A stretch of 64,000 bases of DNA from Streptomyces sp. Tu6071 (GTDB lineage Bacteria > Actinomycetota > Actinomycetes > Streptomycetales > Streptomycetaceae). Within the stretch, counting starts at the first letter, position 1. The number at the start of each line of letters is the position of its first letter. A model generated the notes under the pieces. The model was not told the DNA's origin, searched no databases, and was given only the letters and a program-made list of their open reading frames with translations. Positions 38,949 to 47,396 of this stretch are shown here, piece after piece. A program made the position numbers and the translations under genes. The stretch is from NCBI RefSeq assembly GCF_000213055.1, contig NZ_CM001165.1, positions 3,087,945 through 3,151,944 on the forward strand. The letters run 5' to 3'.

Positions 38949-39112
38949 GACGATTCCCCGTTTCGGTCGGTGCTGACACGTGAGCGGGAGCATCGCAGCG
39001 CGTAGCCGTTCAGCTACGTCGCGTGTGCACCCGCTGCCGCATCGTAGGCGCCCTGTCCGCTCGAACCGCCTTACGGAGAAGGCGTGTCGGCCCCCGGCAG
39101 GCACCGCGCCCC

Positions 39113-39184
39113 GGTGCCGGGGACCGCTCTCCCGCTGGTGCCGGGGACCGGCCTGCCGCTGGTGCCGGGGGCCCGCCCCCGCCG
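39113..39184. repeat. Three 24-bp tandem repeats next to the reductase stop
   Basis: Units start with GGTGCCGGGG at 39113, 39137 and 39161; the first two differ at only a few bases and the third is more degenerate. They begin 7 bp beyond the reductase stop codon and lie outside the coding region as called. Confidence 0.6.
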
Positions 39185-39190
39185 CGCGGA

Positions 39191-40474
39191 CTACGCCCTC
39201 GGCGCCACCTTCGTCAGCCCGTTGATGACGCGGTCCATCGCGTCGCCGTGCGTCGGGTCCGTCAGGTTGGCGAGCAGCTTCAGCGTGAACTTCATCAGCA
39301 TCGGGTGCGTGAGGCCGCGTTCCGTCGCGAGCTTCATGATCTTCGGGTTGCCGATGAGCTTCACGAAGGCGCGGCCCAGGCTGTAGTAGCCGCCGTACGT
39401 GTCCTTCAGGACCTTCGGGTAGCGCTGGAGCGTCAGTTCGCGCAGGTGCGCCGTGCGGCGGCCGTGGGCCTGGACGACGACGTCGGCCGCGATCGCGCCG
39501 GACTCCATCGCGTAGGCGATGCCCTCGCCGTTGAAGGGGTTGACGAGGCCGCCCGCGTCGCCGACGAGCAGGAGGCCCTTCGTGTAGTGCGGCTGGCGGT
39601 TGAAGGCCATCGGGAGGGCCGCGCCGCGGATCGGGATCGTCATGTTGTCCGGCGTGTAGCCCCACTCCTCGGGCATCGAGGCGCACCACGCCTTCAGGAC
39701 CTCGCGCCAGTCCAGCTCCTTGAAGGACGAGGACGTGTTGAGGACGCCGAGGCCGACGTTGGACGTGCCGTCGCCCATGCCGAAGATCCAGCCGTAGCCA
39801 GGGAGCAGCCGGTCCTCCCCCGGGCCGCGCCGGTCCCACAGCTCCAGCCACGACTCCAGGTAGTCGTCGTCGTGGCGCGGCGAGGTGAAGTACGTACGGA
39901 CCGCGACCCCCATCGGGCGGTCCTCGCGCCGGTGCAGACCCATCGCGAGCGAGAGCCGCGTCGAGTTGCCGTCGGCCGCGACGACGAGCGGGGCGTGGAA
40001 GGTGACCGGGGTCTTCTCCTCGCCGAGCTTCGCGTGCACGCCCGTGATGCGGCCGGACTCGTCGGTGATCGGCGCGCCGACGTTGCACCGCTCGTACAGC
40101 CGCGCGCCCGCCTTCTGCGCGTTGCGGGCGAGCTGCTCGTCGAAGTCGTCGCGCTTGCGGACGAGGCCGTAGTCCGGGAAGGAGGCGAGTTCCGGCCAGT
40201 CGAGCTGGAGGCGGTTGCCACCCGCGATGATGCGGAGGCCCTTGTTGCGGAGCCAGCCCGCCTCCTCCGAGATGTCGATCCCCATCGCGATCAGCTGCTT
40301 CGTGGCGCGCGGGGTGAGCCCGTCGCCGCACACCTTCTCGCGCGGGAACGCCGTCTTCTCCAGGAGCAGGACGTCGAGTCCGGCCTTCGCCAGGTGGTAG
40401 GCGGTCGCCGACCCGGCGGGTCCGGCGCCCACCACGATCACATCCGCGCTGTGTTCGGACAGGGCCTCGGCCAC
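39191..40474 (-). CDS. Geranylgeranyl reductase family FAD protein (menaquinone side-chain candidate)
   Basis: 427 aa flavoprotein. FAD motifs VIVVGAGPAGSATAYHLAKA and GDAGGLVNPFNGEGIAYAME; family motif EKVCGDGLTPRATKQL. Relatives reduce isoprenoid double bonds; MenJ of Mycobacterium saturates the menaquinone tail. Its place between nuo, menG and mqnC supports a role in partly saturated menaquinone, and it matches the gene next to nuo in S. coelicolor as I recall. GTG at 40474 with GGAGAA upstream. Confidence 0.87.
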   Translation of the reverse strand: MAEALSEHSADVIVVGAGPAGSATAYHLAKAGLDVLLLEKTAFPREKVCGDGLTPRATKQLIAMGIDISEEAGWLRNKGLRIIAGGNRLQLDWPELASFPDYGLVRKRDDFDEQLARNAQKAGARLYERCNVGAPITDESGRITGVHAKLGEEKTPVTFHAPLVVAADGNSTRLSLAMGLHRREDRPMGVAVRTYFTSPRHDDDYLESWLELWDRRGPGEDRLLPGYGWIFGMGDGTSNVGLGVLNTSSSFKELDWREVLKAWCASMPEEWGYTPDNMTIPIRGAALPMAFNRQPHYTKGLLLVGDAGGLVNPFNGEGIAYAMESGAIAADVVVQAHGRRTAHLRELTLQRYPKVLKDTYGGYYSLGRAFVKLIGNPKIMKLATERGLTHPMLMKFTLKLLANLTDPTHGDAMDRVINGLTKVAPRA

Positions 40475-40573
40475 GACACTTCTCCCGACGACTTGAAATC
40501 ACGTGCCGAGCGGCACCGGACACGGGCAGTCTATTCAGGCGTCGTCTCCCCCCGACCGAAGGGCTGACCGGAA

Positions 40574-41110
40574 TTGACCACCTCGCCCCCCGCCTCCGAC
40601 CTCGCCCGCCCCGCCCCCGTCCTCGCCCTGCGCGTCCCCACCGACGAGGACGCGCACCACTGGCACCGCGTCTTCGCCGACCGCGAGGTCATGGAGTTCC
40701 ACGGCGGCCGTCCCGCCGAGCTGTCCGTCTACCAGGAGCTGACCGCCCGCCAGCGCCGCCACGACGCCGAACTCGGCTACTGCCTGTGGACGGTGACCGA
40801 CGCGGCGGGCGAGGTCGTCGGCTTCACGGGCGCGCAGCCGTGGCCGCACGCCCACTTCGGCCCGGTCGGCGCCATCGAGATCGGCTGGCGCCTGGCTCGT
40901 ACCGCCTGGGGTCGCGGCTACGCGACGGCGGCGGCCCGTACGACCCTGGAACGGCTGCGCGCGGCGGGGGTCCCCGCGGTCGTCGCGATGGTCAAGGAGG
41001 GCAACACGCGCTCGCTCGCGGTCGCGGAACGCCTCGGAATGCGCCACGCGGAGACGTTCTCCCTGCCGGGCGGGTCGGAACGGGGCCGAAGGTACGAGCT
41101 GGCGCTGTGA
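40574..41110 (+). CDS. GNAT-family N-acetyltransferase
   Basis: 178 aa. Acetyl-CoA-binding core WRLARTAWGRGYATAAARTT (Q/RxxGxG/A type) and the C-terminal NTRSLAVAERLGM motif of RimJ/RimL-like GNAT proteins. Divergent from the reductase gene. The start is uncertain: TTG at 40574 with GGAA nearby is the only in-frame choice that keeps the first beta strand. Substrate unknown. Confidence 0.8.
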   Translation: MTTSPPASDLARPAPVLALRVPTDEDAHHWHRVFADREVMEFHGGRPAELSVYQELTARQRRHDAELGYCLWTVTDAAGEVVGFTGAQPWPHAHFGPVGAIEIGWRLARTAWGRGYATAAARTTLERLRAAGVPAVVAMVKEGNTRSLAVAERLGMRHAETFSLPGGSERGRRYELAL

Positions 41111-41152
41111 AGCAGCGCGTCCCGGAATTCCAGCCCCACACACACGCCCACC

Positions 41153-41205
41153 AAAATCCAGCCCCTCCGGCGTTTGAGGAGCGGGGCCCGGGGCGGAGCC
41201 CCGTG
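41153..41205. repeat. Dispersed Streptomyces intergenic repeat (REP-like)
   Basis: AAAATCCAGCCCCTCCGGCG, then TTTGAGGAGCGGGGCCCGGG and GCGGAGCCCC. I recognise this string as a very common intergenic sequence in Streptomyces. It folds into two stems (CCCCTCC/GGAGCGGGG; GGGGC/GCCCC) and follows the GNAT stop, so it may also act as a terminator. Recognised from memory. Confidence 0.6.
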
Positions 41206-41344
41206 ACGCGAGCCGCCGGAGGGGGTACCCCGCGTAACGCGCCCCATCAGGGGGCACACGCCCCACACAGCCGGGCACGTACCCCCCGCCCCCCAAGCGG
41301 AGCGCTACCGTGCCGGGTACCGCCAGACCTGGGGAGTTGAGAGC

Positions 41345-41710
41345 ATGTCCTCGCTCGTGCCGGAGCCGACCGAGTTCGTCCTCGTGCCGCGCCTGCTCGG
41401 CCTCATGGCCATGGACGCGGTGACGGCCGCGCAGGAGAAGGGGCTCGCGACCGAGTCCCCCGACGATCCCGAGGTGCTGGAGGGCGGCCTCGACTACGTC
41501 GTACGGCAGTACCCGGAGCCCGGCGCGCGCGTCCCGCACGGCGCCGTCCTCACGCTGTGGTTCGACACGTGGCCCGACGAGGGCGACGAGGGCGGCGGCG
41601 GTACGGGCGTGCGCGAACCGCTCGACCCGGGGCCGGGCGCGAGCGGCCTGGAGCGCGAGAAGCCGGAGCCGGAAGGGGACGGGCCCGAAGGAGTCGCCGT
41701 CTCGGGGTGA
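41345..41710 (+). CDS. Small PASTA-domain protein
   Basis: 121 aa, cytosolic. Residues ~8-78 look like one PASTA domain (VPRLLGLMAMDAVTAAQEKG ... YVVRQYPEPGARVPHGAVLTLWF); the rest is an acidic, Gly/Pro-rich tail. PASTA domains usually sit on Ser/Thr kinases or PBPs; here it is alone. GGGAG is 8 nt before the ATG. A similar stand-alone gene flanks menG in S. coelicolor as I recall. Confidence 0.78.
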   Translation: MSSLVPEPTEFVLVPRLLGLMAMDAVTAAQEKGLATESPDDPEVLEGGLDYVVRQYPEPGARVPHGAVLTLWFDTWPDEGDEGGGGTGVREPLDPGPGASGLEREKPEPEGDGPEGVAVSG

Positions 41711-41782
41711 GGCCGCCCCGAACCCGTAAGACCGTCGCCGCCACCGGACCCGGCCCCCGTACCACCGCCCCGGGGGCCGGGC

Positions 41783-42487
41783 TCAGCGCTCCTGCGGCTT
41801 GAACCCCCGGTGCAGCGCGACGATGCCGCCCGTCAGGTTGCGCCACGCGACCTTCGACCAGCCCGCGTCCTGGAGCAGCGAGGCCAGGGCGGGCTGGTCG
41901 GGCCAGTCGCGGATGGACTCGGCGAGGTAGACGTACGCGTCGGGGTTGGACGAGACCGCGCGGGCCACGGGGGGCAGCGCGCGCATCAGGTACTCGGTGT
42001 AGACGGTGCGGAACGGCGCCCAGGTCGGCGAGGAGAACTCGCAGATCACGACACGCCCGCCCGGCTTCGTCACCCGGTACAGCTCCCGCAGCGCGGCCGG
42101 GGTGTCGCTCACGTTGCGCAGCCCGAAGGAGATCGTGACCGCGTCGAAGACGTCGTCGCGGAACGGCAGCCTCGTCGCGTCCCCGGCGGTGAACGGCAGC
42201 CAGCCGTGGCGCTGCTTGCCGACCCGGAGCATCCCGAGCGAGAAGTCGCAGGGCACGACGTAGGCGCCGGTACGGGTGAAGGGCAGCGAGGAGGTCGCCG
42301 TACCGGCCGCGAGGTCGAGGACCTTCTGCGCCGGGCGCGCGTCCACGGCCTTCGCCACCTCCGCACGCCAGGCGCGGTCCTGGCCGAAGGAGAGGATGTC
42401 GTTGGTGAGGTCGTAGCGCTTGGCCACACCGTCGAACATCGAAGCGACTTCTTGCGGCTGCTTGTCCAGGGATGCGCGTGTCGTCAC
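41783..42487 (-). CDS. menG: Demethylmenaquinone methyltransferase
   Basis: 234-aa class I SAM methyltransferase of the UbiE/MenG family, last step of menaquinone synthesis. [20 protein letters not shown] start, SAM motif [32 protein letters not shown] and the C-terminal [15 protein letters not shown] are diagnostic. GTG at 42487. Together with mqnC and the reductase it ties this region to menaquinone, the electron acceptor of Nuo. Confidence 0.93.
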   Translation of the reverse strand: MTTRASLDKQPQEVASMFDGVAKRYDLTNDILSFGQDRAWRAEVAKAVDARPAQKVLDLAAGTATSSLPFTRTGAYVVPCDFSLGMLRVGKQRHGWLPFTAGDATRLPFRDDVFDAVTISFGLRNVSDTPAALRELYRVTKPGGRVVICEFSSPTWAPFRTVYTEYLMRALPPVARAVSSNPDAYVYLAESIRDWPDQPALASLLQDAGWSKVAWRNLTGGIVALHRGFKPQER

Positions 42488-42746
42488 CGGCTCATTGTGG
42501 CAGGCGCGGATAAAGACGGCGTACGGGGCCGGACGACGGAGGCGGCGCCGGGCCGGGAGCGGGGGCGGTACCGGGCCGGGCGCCAGGGGCGACGCGGGGG
42601 TGACCCGCCCCAGGAAGCCCCGCGGAACGGGCAACCGTTCGCAGAACCGGGCAGTTTCCCGACGAATACGGTCGAAACCCCGCCCGGGGCGCGCCCGTGT
42701 GGGACGTTCGGGACACTCCGCTGTCCTCCCCCCGAAAGGGCTCCCC

Positions 42747-43736
42747 GTGCCCCTGCCGCCCCGCCGGTCCCCGCTGCTCGCTCTCGCGTGCGCGCTGCCG
42801 CTGCTCCTCGCGGGCTGCGCGGGCGAACCGGCCGACGCCGCCGACGGCGCGCCCCCGCACCGCGTCGGCTTCGCCCCGTACGTGAGCGCCGAGTCCGCGT
42901 CAGCGCTCGACACGACGGCTCACCCGGACGAGTACCGGCTCGCCTTCGCGGTGGCGGACGGCGGACGGTGCGTGCCCGTGTGGGGCGGTACGGAGCCGGT
43001 CGACGACCCGGCGGTCGCGCGGCGGGCGGCGGGACTGCGCCCCGCCCGCGTGTCCTTCGGCGGCGAGGCCGGTACGGAACTGGCACGGGCGTGCGGCTCC
43101 GTGGACGAGCTGGCCGCCGCGTACCGCCGCGCGCTCGACGCGGCCGGTACGGACCGCGCCGACTTCGACATCGAGGGCGGGACGCTCGGCGACGAGGCGG
43201 CGAACGCGCGCCGCGCGGAGGCGGTGGCCCGGCTCCAGGCCGACACGGACCTCGACGTCTCCGTCACGCTGCCCGTCATGCCCGAGGGCCTGGAGGCGGA
43301 CGCGCGGGAGCTGCTGCGGGGGCTGCGCGCGGCGGGCGTGCGCGTCGGGGAGGTCAACATCATGACGATGAGCTACGGCTCCGCGTACCCGGACGCGAAG
43401 GGCCCGATGAGCGCGTACGGGGAGCGGGCGGCGCGCGCCGCGCACGGGCAGCTCCGCGAGCTGCTGGGCTGGCCGTCCCGTACCGCCTGGAAGCGGCTGC
43501 GCCTCACGGTGATGCCGGGCGTCAACGACGTGCCGCACGAGACGTTCACGCGCGCCGACGCGCGGCGCACGCACGAGTTCGCGGTGCGGGTGGGGCTGGG
43601 CGGCCTGTCGCAGTGGGCCTCCTTCCGCGACAGGCCCTGCGCGCCGGACGAGTCCTCGCGCGAGCGGTGCACGGGGGTCGCGCAGAAGAAGGGCGATTTC
43701 GCACGGCTGCTCGCGGGCGGGGGCGCCGCAGACTGA
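42747..43736 (+). CDS. Lipoprotein with GH18-like (chitinase-type) fold
   Basis: 329 aa. Signal peptide with lipobox LAGC (Cys24). The DxDxE active-site pattern appears as DFDIE (about 139-143) after a barrel strand, and later strands ([19 protein letters not shown]) are GH18-like. It would act on chitin-like or peptidoglycan sugars outside the cell. GTG at 42747 with AAAGGG upstream. Divergent from menG. Substrate unproven. Confidence 0.78.
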   Translation: MPLPPRRSPLLALACALPLLLAGCAGEPADAADGAPPHRVGFAPYVSAESASALDTTAHPDEYRLAFAVADGGRCVPVWGGTEPVDDPAVARRAAGLRPARVSFGGEAGTELARACGSVDELAAAYRRALDAAGTDRADFDIEGGTLGDEAANARRAEAVARLQADTDLDVSVTLPVMPEGLEADARELLRGLRAAGVRVGEVNIMTMSYGSAYPDAKGPMSAYGERAARAAHGQLRELLGWPSRTAWKRLRLTVMPGVNDVPHETFTRADARRTHEFAVRVGLGGLSQWASFRDRPCAPDESSRERCTGVAQKKGDFARLLAGGGAAD

Positions 43737-43761
43737 GAACCCCTCACGTACAGGAGTCCCC

Positions 43762-44112
43762 GTGCGGTTCACCCACGTCCTCGCCGTCGCCCCCGTCACC
43801 GACCACGCGGCGGCCGTCGCCTGGTACGAGCGCCTCCTCGGCCGCCCCGCCGACGCCCGCCCCATGCCGGGCCTCGCGGACTGGCACCTCACGGACGGCG
43901 GCTGGCTCCAGGTCTTCACCGACCCCGGCCACGCGGGCAAGGCCCTGATCAACCTCGCGGTCACCGACCTGGACACCGAACTCGCCGCACTCGCGGCCCA
44001 GGGCATCGCGGCGGACGCGACCACGGCGGCCAAGGACCGGGTCCGCTTCGCCTCGGTCCACGACCCGGACGGAAACAGGCTGACGCTGATCGAACGACCG
44101 GCGGTGGCGTAG
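43762..44112 (+). CDS. VOC-family (glyoxalase-like) protein
   Basis: 116 aa, one VOC domain of two beta-alpha-beta-beta-beta modules (VAWYERLLGRPADARPMPGL; ASVHDPDGNRLTLIE). The HDPDGN-L-E end is typical; metal ligands are not obvious beyond the final Glu. CAGGAG is 5 nt before the GTG; 25 bp after the GH18-like gene, so probably co-transcribed. Substrate unknown. Confidence 0.82.
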   Translation: MRFTHVLAVAPVTDHAAAVAWYERLLGRPADARPMPGLADWHLTDGGWLQVFTDPGHAGKALINLAVTDLDTELAALAAQGIAADATTAAKDRVRFASVHDPDGNRLTLIERPAVA

Positions 44113-44243
44113 CCGGGGCGCGGCGAACGCGCACCCGAGCGGCCGGGCACGTGGAGGACTTGTGTACGGGACGGGCCGAAGGGTACGCGGGACGGCACAC
44201 CGGGGGGGTCCTCCGGCGACAACTCACGGGGGGAGCACGGCCA

Positions 44244-44846
44244 ATGGCGTCACGAAGCGGGTGGACGGAGGGTCAGGGCCGACTGCTGCTGGCGGGCCTG
44301 GCGAGCGGGGTGGCGGTGACCCTCGTGTGGTCGTTCGTCTTCCGGGAGAGCCTTGCCGCCTCCCTGGGGCGGGGCATCTGGCTCGGTCTCGTCGGGTACC
44401 TGTCCGCGTTCTGGCAGACCGGGGCGCTCGCCAAGAAGCTGCGCACGGATCGGGGCGGCGTGATCCGCGCCCAGCGCGCCTTCCGCAAACGGGAGGTGCC
44501 CGCGGACGCGGAGGAACGCCGGGTGCTGCGGGGCCTCACCGAGTACACCCGTGCGCGCCTGGACAACCGGAAGGCGCTCTGGGTTCCGCTGGGCATCCTC
44601 GGGGCGGTGTTCGTCGTGCTCGCGGTCCTCGGCCTGATCGACCATAGGTACGGGCCGGTACTGATCTTCGTGGGCGTCTACGCCTGCATGGCCCTCGGGA
44701 TCTGGTTCTCCCGCCGTACGCAGCGTTCCCGTCTCGTCGCCGTGGAGCAGGCGCTCGCGCGGTCCGGGCGGGCGGACGAGCGGACGGCCGCCCCGGCGCG
44801 GCCTGCCGACCCCGCCACGACCGGGAGGATGCCGTACCAGCGGTGA
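44244..44846 (+). CDS. Membrane protein of unknown function
   Basis: 200 aa. Four hydrophobic helices (about 12-32, 39-60, 113-133, 138-155) with a charged loop in the middle and a Pro/Ala tail. GGGAG 8 nt before the ATG at 44244. No family recognised. Confidence 0.72.
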   Translation: MASRSGWTEGQGRLLLAGLASGVAVTLVWSFVFRESLAASLGRGIWLGLVGYLSAFWQTGALAKKLRTDRGGVIRAQRAFRKREVPADAEERRVLRGLTEYTRARLDNRKALWVPLGILGAVFVVLAVLGLIDHRYGPVLIFVGVYACMALGIWFSRRTQRSRLVAVEQALARSGRADERTAAPARPADPATTGRMPYQR

Positions 44847-44926
44847 CCGGCGACCGTCACCGGGGTCCCGTCGGCACGCGCCCCGAAGGGCGCCGAGCCA
44901 CTGCGGGGGCAGCCCGGCCCGCGGCC

Positions 44927-45370
44927 TCAGCGCCGCCGGTACACCAGCCGGCCCGCGCACACCGTCGCCACGCACGTGCCGTCGTCCGTGGTCGCGGAGA
45001 GGTCGGCGCGGGAGCCGGGGGTGAGGGGGGCCGGGGACGGGCTCGCGACGAGGCGGAGGGCGCCGCGTGCCGCCGCCTCGCGGAGCGACGGGTCGAGCGG
45101 GCCGTCCACCAGGAGCGCCGTCGCGCCGCCCGCGAAGAGGGCGTGCACCGTCTCCCGGGGGCTCGGCGCCTGCGGGGGCGGCCCCGTGTGGACGCGGGCC
45201 GGGGCGAGGCGGCCCGGCCACTCCCGTACCCGCGCCCCGGGATACGTGGCGCGCAGGTCCGCGAGCGGGCCGACGGCGGTGATCCGGTCGCCCGAGACGG
45301 CGACGGCGCCCCCGGGCACGAGGGTGCCGTCGCCCGCGTCGAGCAGCGGCGCGGTGTGCAGCGTCAGCAC
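44927..45370 (-). CDS. Short amidohydrolase-like (imidazolonepropionase-like) protein beside mqnC
   Basis: 147 aa. N-terminal composite sheet of an amidohydrolase (LLDAGDGTLVPGGAVAVSGD, then RITAVGPLADL) joined almost directly to a C-terminal part (GSRADLSATTDDGTCVATVC, then AGRLVYR); the metal-binding barrel is missing. It lies 13 bp after mqnC on the same strand, suggesting one operon. It is probably not a metal hydrolase by itself. Similar short proteins are seen next to mqnC in other Streptomyces as far as I recall. Confidence 0.7.
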   Translation of the reverse strand: MLTLHTAPLLDAGDGTLVPGGAVAVSGDRITAVGPLADLRATYPGARVREWPGRLAPARVHTGPPPQAPSPRETVHALFAGGATALLVDGPLDPSLREAAARGALRLVASPSPAPLTPGSRADLSATTDDGTCVATVCAGRLVYRRR

Positions 45371-45383
45371 GTGCGCGACCCGC

Positions 45384-46583
45384 TCAGCTCGCCGGGATGA
45401 GCTTCAGCTCGGGGTGCGCGGTGCCGCCGTCGATCGCCGTGGAGGAGATGTGCGAGGCCACGCGGTCGTCGACCGGGTCGTTCGCCGGGTCGTCGTGGAT
45501 GACGAGGTGCTCGTACGTCGTCGCGCGCTGCGCCGGGACGCGGCCCGCCGTGCGGATGAGGTCGATCAGCTCCTGGCGGTTGGAGCGGTGCTTCGCGCCC
45601 GCCGAGGAGACGACGTTCTCCTCCAGCATCACCGAGCCGAGGTCGTCGGCCCCGTAGTGGAGCGAGAGCTGCCCGATCTCCTTGCCCGTCGTGAGCCACG
45701 AGCCCTGGATGTGGGCGACGTTGTCGAGGTAGATGCGGGCGATCGCGATCATCCGCAGGTACTCGAACATCGTGGCCTGGGTGCGGCCCTTGAGGTGGTT
45801 GTTCTCGGGCTGGTACGTGTACGGGATGAAGGCGCGGAAGCCGCCCGTGCGGTCCTGCACCTCGCGGATCATGCGCAGGTGCTCGATGCGCTCGGCGTTC
45901 GTCTCGCCCGTGCCCATGAGCATCGTGACGGTGGACTCGACGCCCAGGTTGTGGGCGGTCTCCATGATCTCCAGCCAGCGCTCGCCGGACTCCTTGAGCG
46001 GTGCGATGGCCTTGCGGGGCCGCGCGGGCAGGAGTTCGGCGCCCGCGCCCGCGAAGGAGTCGAGCCCGGCGGCGTGGATGCGGCGGATCGCCTCCTCGGC
46101 GCTCACGCCGGAGATGCGGGCCATGTGGTCGATCTCGGAGGCGCCCAGGGAGTGGATGACGAGCTGCGGGAACGCCTTCTTGATCGCGGCGAAGTGCTCC
46201 TCGTAGTACTCGACGCCGTAGTCCGGGTGGTGCCCGCCCTGGAACATGATCTGCGTGCCGCCGAGCTCGACGGTCTCCGCGCAGCGGCGCAGGATGTCGT
46301 CCAGGTCGCGGCTCCACCCCTTCTTCGTGTCCTTGGGGGCGGCGTAGAAGGCGCAGAACTTGCAGGCCGTCACGCAGACGTTCGTGTAGTTGATGTTGCG
46401 CTCGATGATGTACGTCGCGATGTGCTCCGTACCGGCGTAGCGGCGGCGGCGGATCGCGTCGGCGGCGGCGCCGAGCGCATGCAGCGGCGCGTCGCGGTAG
46501 AGGTCGAGCGCCTCCTCGGCGGTGATGCGACCGCCTGCGGCGGCACGGTCGAGGACGGACTGAAGGTCGGCCTGCTCGGTCAC
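45384..46583 (-). CDS. mqnC: Cyclic dehypoxanthine futalosine synthase (radical SAM)
   Basis: 399 aa. Radical SAM cluster motif CVTACKFC with NINYTNVCVTACKFCAFYAA context, GGTQIMFQGGHHPDYGVEYY and FIPYTYQPENNHLKG, all MqnC hallmarks. It cyclises dehypoxanthine futalosine in the futalosine route to menaquinone, the Streptomyces pathway. GTG at 46583 with AAAGGTG upstream. Followed closely by the short amidohydrolase-like gene. Confidence 0.95.
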   Translation of the reverse strand: MTEQADLQSVLDRAAAGGRITAEEALDLYRDAPLHALGAAADAIRRRRYAGTEHIATYIIERNINYTNVCVTACKFCAFYAAPKDTKKGWSRDLDDILRRCAETVELGGTQIMFQGGHHPDYGVEYYEEHFAAIKKAFPQLVIHSLGASEIDHMARISGVSAEEAIRRIHAAGLDSFAGAGAELLPARPRKAIAPLKESGERWLEIMETAHNLGVESTVTMLMGTGETNAERIEHLRMIREVQDRTGGFRAFIPYTYQPENNHLKGRTQATMFEYLRMIAIARIYLDNVAHIQGSWLTTGKEIGQLSLHYGADDLGSVMLEENVVSSAGAKHRSNRQELIDLIRTAGRVPAQRATTYEHLVIHDDPANDPVDDRVASHISSTAIDGGTAHPELKLIPAS

Positions 46584-46750
46584 CGGCTGTCACCTTTCGG
46601 GGGCGGGTCGCTTCACAGCGCTCGGGAGGTACGGACCGATTCAGCCTACGCCCCCGGGGTGGCGGCGCCTCGGCGGCGGGGGGCGGGACGAGCGTGCCGG
46701 GGCAGGACAATAGGCGGTACGAGGGACGGTCTCCGACGAAAGGGGCGTAC

Positions 46751-47284
46751 GTGGCGCTCGCCGTGCTGCTCGTGGGGCTGACGGGCTCCGGGAAGACCAC
46801 CGTCGCGCGGGCGCTCGCCGCGCGCGGCTTCGTTCGGCTCTCCGTGGACGAGGAGGTGCACCGGCTGCACGGGAGGTACGGGGTCGACTACCCGGAGGAC
46901 ACGTACGCCGCGCGGGAGCGCCCGGTCGTCGCGGCGCTCCGTACGCGGTTCGGCGCGGAGCTGCGGGCCGGGCGGGACGTCGTGCTCGACCACGGCCTCT
47001 GGCGGCGGGAGGAGCGGCAGTCGTGGCGGGACACGGCACGCGGCGCGGGCGCGCGGGCGGTCATGGTCTACCTGCCCGCCTCCCGCGAGGAACTGCTGGC
47101 ACGGCTCGCGCTACGGAACCCGCGCGAGGACGCCGACGCGCTCACCGTGACGCCCGAGGCGCTCGACGACTTCCTCGCGCGCTTCGAGTCCCCGGGCGCG
47201 GACGAGGACGCGCTCGTCCACGACGGGGACACGGCGCGGCTCGTGGACACGCTGGCGGCGCTGCGCGAGCCGCCACGGGGGTGA
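46751..47284 (+). CDS. P-loop ATPase/kinase-like protein
   Basis: 177 aa. Walker A GLTGSGKTTVARAL near the N-terminus, DEEVHRLHG, a conserved DVVLDHGLWRREER segment and a late Arg-rich lid (ALRNPRED). The layout is that of small AAA_33-type kinases (zeta-toxin/gluconate-kinase-like). GTG at 46751 with AAAGGGG upstream; divergent from mqnC. Substrate unknown. Confidence 0.8.
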   Translation: MALAVLLVGLTGSGKTTVARALAARGFVRLSVDEEVHRLHGRYGVDYPEDTYAARERPVVAALRTRFGAELRAGRDVVLDHGLWRREERQSWRDTARGAGARAVMVYLPASREELLARLALRNPREDADALTVTPEALDDFLARFESPGADEDALVHDGDTARLVDTLAALREPPRG

Positions 47285-47306
47285 GCGGGGCGCGGCGGGG
47301 GTGAGC

Positions 47307-47332
47307 GGGCGGGACGGGAAGGTCTCCCGCCC
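47307..47332. terminator. Hairpin between convergent genes
   Basis: GGGCGGGA (47307-47314) pairs with TCCCGCCC (47325-47332) around a 10-nt loop, between the converging kinase-like and acyl-CoA ligase genes. Confidence 0.55.
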
Positions 47333-47396
47333 GGCCCACCCGCATACGGCCGCACACGGGCGCCGCACGCACACGGGAGGCCGCCCCCCGTACGCC

